Shown here: piece by piece, positions 61,604 through 64,000 of the stretch
Layout: each line of letters starts with the position of its first letter
Position numbering within the stretch: position 1 is the first letter of the stretch
NCBI RefSeq assembly: GCF_900176305.1
Contig: NZ_FWXH01000002.1
Span: 248,001 to 312,000 of the forward strand
Reading direction: 5' to 3'
DNA: 64,000 nucleotides
DNA from: Clostridium acidisoli DSM 12555
GTDB taxonomy: Bacteria; Bacillota; Clostridia; Clostridiales; Clostridiaceae
Notes under the pieces: model-generated
Databases searched by the model: none
Told to the model about the DNA's origin: nothing
The model's input: only the letters and a program-made list of their open reading frames with translations
Made by a program: the position numbers and the translations under genes

Positions 61604-62212
61604 TTAATTATAATCTTCATAATCCTTAGTATCATTCCACATATTTTCAAATTCATTATCAAAGTCTTGAGCAACCTTTGAATCATTTATAATAACAAGT
61701 ATCTCATCATTTTTTGTTGAAGCATTTTCGGTATAATTATAACTACCAGTTGTTGCTATATTTTTATCGGCAATAGTCATTTTTATATGGAGAAGTCCTG
61801 GATGGCTATTTATTTTTATAGGAATATTATCCTTCTGCAATAAGGCTAACTCTTTGCTTTCTGATTTACTTTTAGACTCAATCTTATCTGTCATTATTCT
61901 AACATCAACTTTTCTATCCTTGGCTTGTATTATTGCGTTCACAATACTTTTCTTAGTCAAACTATATATAGCAATATCAAGAGTGCTTTTTGATGAATTT
62001 ATAACCTTAATTAATTGTTCGTCTGGATGCTGATTTGCTTTAGTAAAATAATATTGAAGATTCCCTGCTTGTACCTGTTCTACTGGTTGTACTTGTTGAA
62101 CCTGCTGGGCAGTATTATTATGCCGTTTAGTTGTAGCCTTAATTCTCTCAGTAGAGCAGCCTGTGGCTCCTAACAATGATATGGTTAATAAAACTATTAA
62201 TATTTTCTTAAT
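61604..62212 (-). CDS. PLD-family lipoprotein, cassette 2 (apparent ATT start)
   Basis: The layout matches the 50,687 gene: GGAGG, 8 bases, ATT, then KKILIVLLTISLLGATGC as the lipoprotein signal. A Gln/Val repeat linker follows (QQVQQVQPVEQVQAG) and then one HKD domain (HIKMTIADKNIATTGSYN) with LDIAIYSLTKKSIV. The linkers of the two copies differ, but the catalytic halves are nearly identical, so the domain is under constraint. It is probably an anchored nuclease or phosphodiesterase. Confidence 0.8.
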   Translation of the reverse strand: MKKILIVLLTISLLGATGCSTERIKATTKRHNNTAQQVQQVQPVEQVQAGNLQYYFTKANQHPDEQLIKVINSSKSTLDIAIYSLTKKSIVNAIIQAKDRKVDVRIMTDKIESKSKSESKELALLQKDNIPIKINSHPGLLHIKMTIADKNIATTGSYNYTENASTKNDEILVIINDSKVAQDFDNEFENMWNDTKDYEDYN

Positions 62213-62309
62213 ATAAATCTCCTCCTGTCGTAAAAGTCATCTTTTATAATACTATTTTGATAATCAAACTTAAAACATAATATAATTTATTTCTAAATTT
62301 TATTTATGA

Positions 62310-63083
62310 TTACAAATCCCAATCCTTCTTCGGTGATACTGATATAATTCTAAATCTATTTGTATCTCCAGTAAGAAATAACGGTTCTCCATTTCTCCAT
62401 ATTATATTCCCTGGTTTCAGTCCTGCCATAGCTTCTTCTTCGGTTAATATTGCTTCTGGAGCATACTCTAATTCATACTTTACATATCTATATATTCTAT
62501 CGGAATTAGATAAATCAAATTTTATATTACTTAAAAATTTTTCCAAAATCATTTCTGCATCTTGAATCACCATCCAATAATCACACTTATATAGAAATCT
62601 TATTGACTGAATTGGGCGCCCTGAATTAATCTCTTTTGCTTTTGCATTAAACCCTATCGTCATTTGAAAAGTCCCATTCTCAATTATATGGAATATTCTC
62701 ATAGCAAGAATAGGAATGGCTTTTTCGCTTTCTTTGTCAAAATGCATGCCCTTATATGTATTTCTAATTTTTTTTAAAAAATATAAATTTGATATTTTAC
62801 AGTCGAATCCATCATTGTTTAAATGTTCGATAATCATTCCAGTTTTATATGCCTCTTTTAAAGTCTCTGCCCCAAAATAATTTTCAATAACTAATTGATG
62901 AAGAGATTTTTTTAACTTTCCTGATACAAGGTATTTAGGTTCACCTTTTTTATTTTTTTGTATTGTCCAATTTATATCCTTTATTTTTTCCCATAGTTTC
63001 TCATCATACTCTGTATAAGCCAATCTATCAGGCTCGGATAAATTAAATACGATTTGGTTGTCTGAAATGTAAGCCTTTATCAT
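62310..63083 (-). CDS. HNH-type endonuclease-like protein
   Basis: The 257-residue product contains KSLHQLVIENYFG (first His), then GMIIEHLNNDGFDCKISNLY (about residues 81-100), the HNH pattern of phage- and intron-type homing endonucleases. About 150 residues of unknown C-terminal region follow (LYKCDYWMVIQDAEMIL). It is probably a free-standing nuclease of a mobile or defence element. It lies beside the HExxH gene in the same direction with a gap of 36 bases. Confidence 0.65.
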   Translation of the reverse strand: MIKAYISDNQIVFNLSEPDRLAYTEYDEKLWEKIKDINWTIQKNKKGEPKYLVSGKLKKSLHQLVIENYFGAETLKEAYKTGMIIEHLNNDGFDCKISNLYFLKKIRNTYKGMHFDKESEKAIPILAMRIFHIIENGTFQMTIGFNAKAKEINSGRPIQSIRFLYKCDYWMVIQDAEMILEKFLSNIKFDLSNSDRIYRYVKYELEYAPEAILTEEEAMAGLKPGNIIWRNGEPLFLTGDTNRFRIISVSPKKDWDL

Positions 63084-63119
63084 TATTTCTCACTTCTCCC
63101 TCTCTATAGAAATTACTTT

Positions 63120-63857
63120 TTACTTGTCTTTAATAGGTTCAGAACACATATAATTGCAGCCCTTATCATTTTCTAAATAATACTCAATAGGTGAAATTTG
63201 TATACCATGACCTAAAAAAATTTTAGTCACATCAGATATCACTTCTTTAGGAGTATTTATATTGTAATCATAATTTAATCTATTACAATCTTTAAATGAG
63301 CAAAAATTATTAATTCCTATTTCTTTTAAAAGAATATTTAAATCAATATTTTTATACAACGATTCTTTAATACTAAAATTTTGAAAATTATCATAATGCT
63401 TGCTATAATTATCATCTCTTGAGAATACAAGCTGTTTAGTTAAAAAGCTCAAAGACGCATAACTACTATAAACAATTTTATAATTTTCATAATTAATCTT
63501 AAATAACTTTTTTGTTAAATTATCCCACCCATACTGAACTTCTGATTTATCTATAAATTTATTTACATACATAAGTATTTTATCTAAAAATTCCTTTTGC
63601 CCAAACTTATGCCAGTATGCTGCTGCAAAATCATTTACTAATAGTTCTTCATGGAATTGGTTTAGTGCATCATTATGAGCTAAATTTTTATCAAATTTGT
63701 AGTTATATTCTCTACAAAGTACATGTCCAATCTCATGCATAACATTATAACAACAAATAAATGTAAGATATATTATCTTATTACCATAATATTTATCAAA
63801 ATAATCAGGATCACTTTCGTATTTAGATATGTGTAATGAATGTTTCCATTTAGACAT
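63120..63857 (-). CDS. HExxH metallopeptidase-like protein (245 aa)
   Basis: CCYNVMHEIGHVLCREYN (HExxH at about residues 40-44) is followed about 28 residues on by HEELLVNDFAAAYWHKFG, which supplies a third ligand in gluzincin spacing. The rest is helical and Tyr/Asn-rich without known domains. There is no signal peptide. With the downstream HNH protein gene it may form a two-gene unit next to rtcB. The substrate is unknown. Confidence 0.6.
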   Translation of the reverse strand: MSKWKHSLHISKYESDPDYFDKYYGNKIIYLTFICCYNVMHEIGHVLCREYNYKFDKNLAHNDALNQFHEELLVNDFAAAYWHKFGQKEFLDKILMYVNKFIDKSEVQYGWDNLTKKLFKINYENYKIVYSSYASLSFLTKQLVFSRDDNYSKHYDNFQNFSIKESLYKNIDLNILLKEIGINNFCSFKDCNRLNYDYNINTPKEVISDVTKIFLGHGIQISPIEYYLENDKGCNYMCSEPIKDK

Positions 63858-63880
63858 TATCTTATATCACCTCTCATAAT

Positions 63881-64000
63881 TTAATTCCCTACTTTAAAAT
63901 TATATATTGGTTTAATAATCTTTACAATATCAACCGTATCCTGGACATTATTGATTATTTCTTCCATAGGCTTATATACCATAGGGCTTTTATCAATAGT
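63881..64000 (-). CDS. rtcB: RNA-splicing ligase RtcB, C-terminal part (partial)
   Basis: The last 39 codons read SPMVYKPMEEIINNVQDTV and DIVKIIKPIYNFKVGN before a TAA. The YKxMEEII..V.DTV.IV..IKP pattern is the C-terminus of RtcB, which joins 2',3'-cyclic phosphate and 5'-OH RNA ends. The gene continues beyond the right edge. Confidence 0.8.
   Translation of the reverse strand, partial: TIDKSPMVYKPMEEIINNVQDTVDIVKIIKPIYNFKVGN

Noticed and set aside
1-64000. tRNA or rRNA genes and CRISPR arrays
   Set aside because: Reading both strands I saw no cloverleaf with a TTCGA arm, no rRNA segment and no regularly spaced repeats; a tRNA search program would settle this.

Overview
The window is low-GC DNA with strong Shine-Dalgarno sequences, endospore genes (spoIIM, a gerW/ytfJ homologue, Spo0E-like proteins, 0A-box-like sites) and a Clostridium-type gene order (xerD-deoB-punA-punA-pdp-dacF-scpA-scpB). 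This points to a Clostridium sensu stricto chromosome. The species cannot be fixed from the sequence alone.

Region 1 (1-about 25,800) is the right part of a tailed-phage prophage, read mostly on the minus strand; its left end lies outside the window. From the attachment site inward it carries a large serine recombinase, an ImmA-type peptidase and a repressor (plus strand), a divergent Cro-like gene with GCGTAA-type operators, and an early operon of small proteins, one of them Spo0E-like. Then follow a Rad50/SbcC-like ATPase, RecT, an MBL hydrolase, a DnaD-like protein and a DUF1064 nuclease. Next come accessory and defence genes: a C5 DNA methyltransferase, a NACHT NTPase, a DUF3883 nuclease and a MazG-like pyrophosphatase. 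The late genes are terS, terL, portal, a minor head protein fused to a toxin-like domain with a putative immunity gene, scaffold, major capsid and connector. The phage sits in an FAD-dependent TrmFO-like gene whose 3' end survives at about 25,750-26,049.

Region 2 (26,050-about 47,600) is ordinary chromosome. It holds small proteins, an alpha/beta hydrolase, an Old Yellow Enzyme with a divergent HxlR regulator, glutamate decarboxylase, an MFS transporter, two DacF-type carboxypeptidases, YtfI/YtfJ and ScpAB. It continues with a nucleoside-salvage operon headed by an unusual XerD-like recombinase, SpoIIM, a NUDIX hydrolase, an NlpC/P60 hydrolase, an ArfA-like ribosome-rescue protein whose gene contains its own terminator, and an L,D-transpeptidase.

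Region 3 (about 47,600-64,000) is accessory. Two paralogous cassettes (49,071-51,295 and 59,825-62,212) each contain a PLD-family lipoprotein, an RRNPP-type HTH-TPR receptor and a short exported pheromone precursor. Debris of a third cassette flanks an ICMT-family gene. Both PLD genes appear to start at an ATT codon. Between the cassettes lie a TetR gene with a 37-bp palindromic operator, an ASCH protein, a spo0A 3' fragment, a serine resolvase with res-like repeats, and an island of two membrane proteins around a RES-domain protein. The window ends with an HNH protein, an HExxH peptidase-like protein and the 3' end of rtcB.

The leading candidates for undescribed biology are the duplicated peptide-receptor-PLD cassettes, the ArfA-like gene with its internal terminator, the RES membrane island, and the prophage's toxin-fused head protein and defence cargo.
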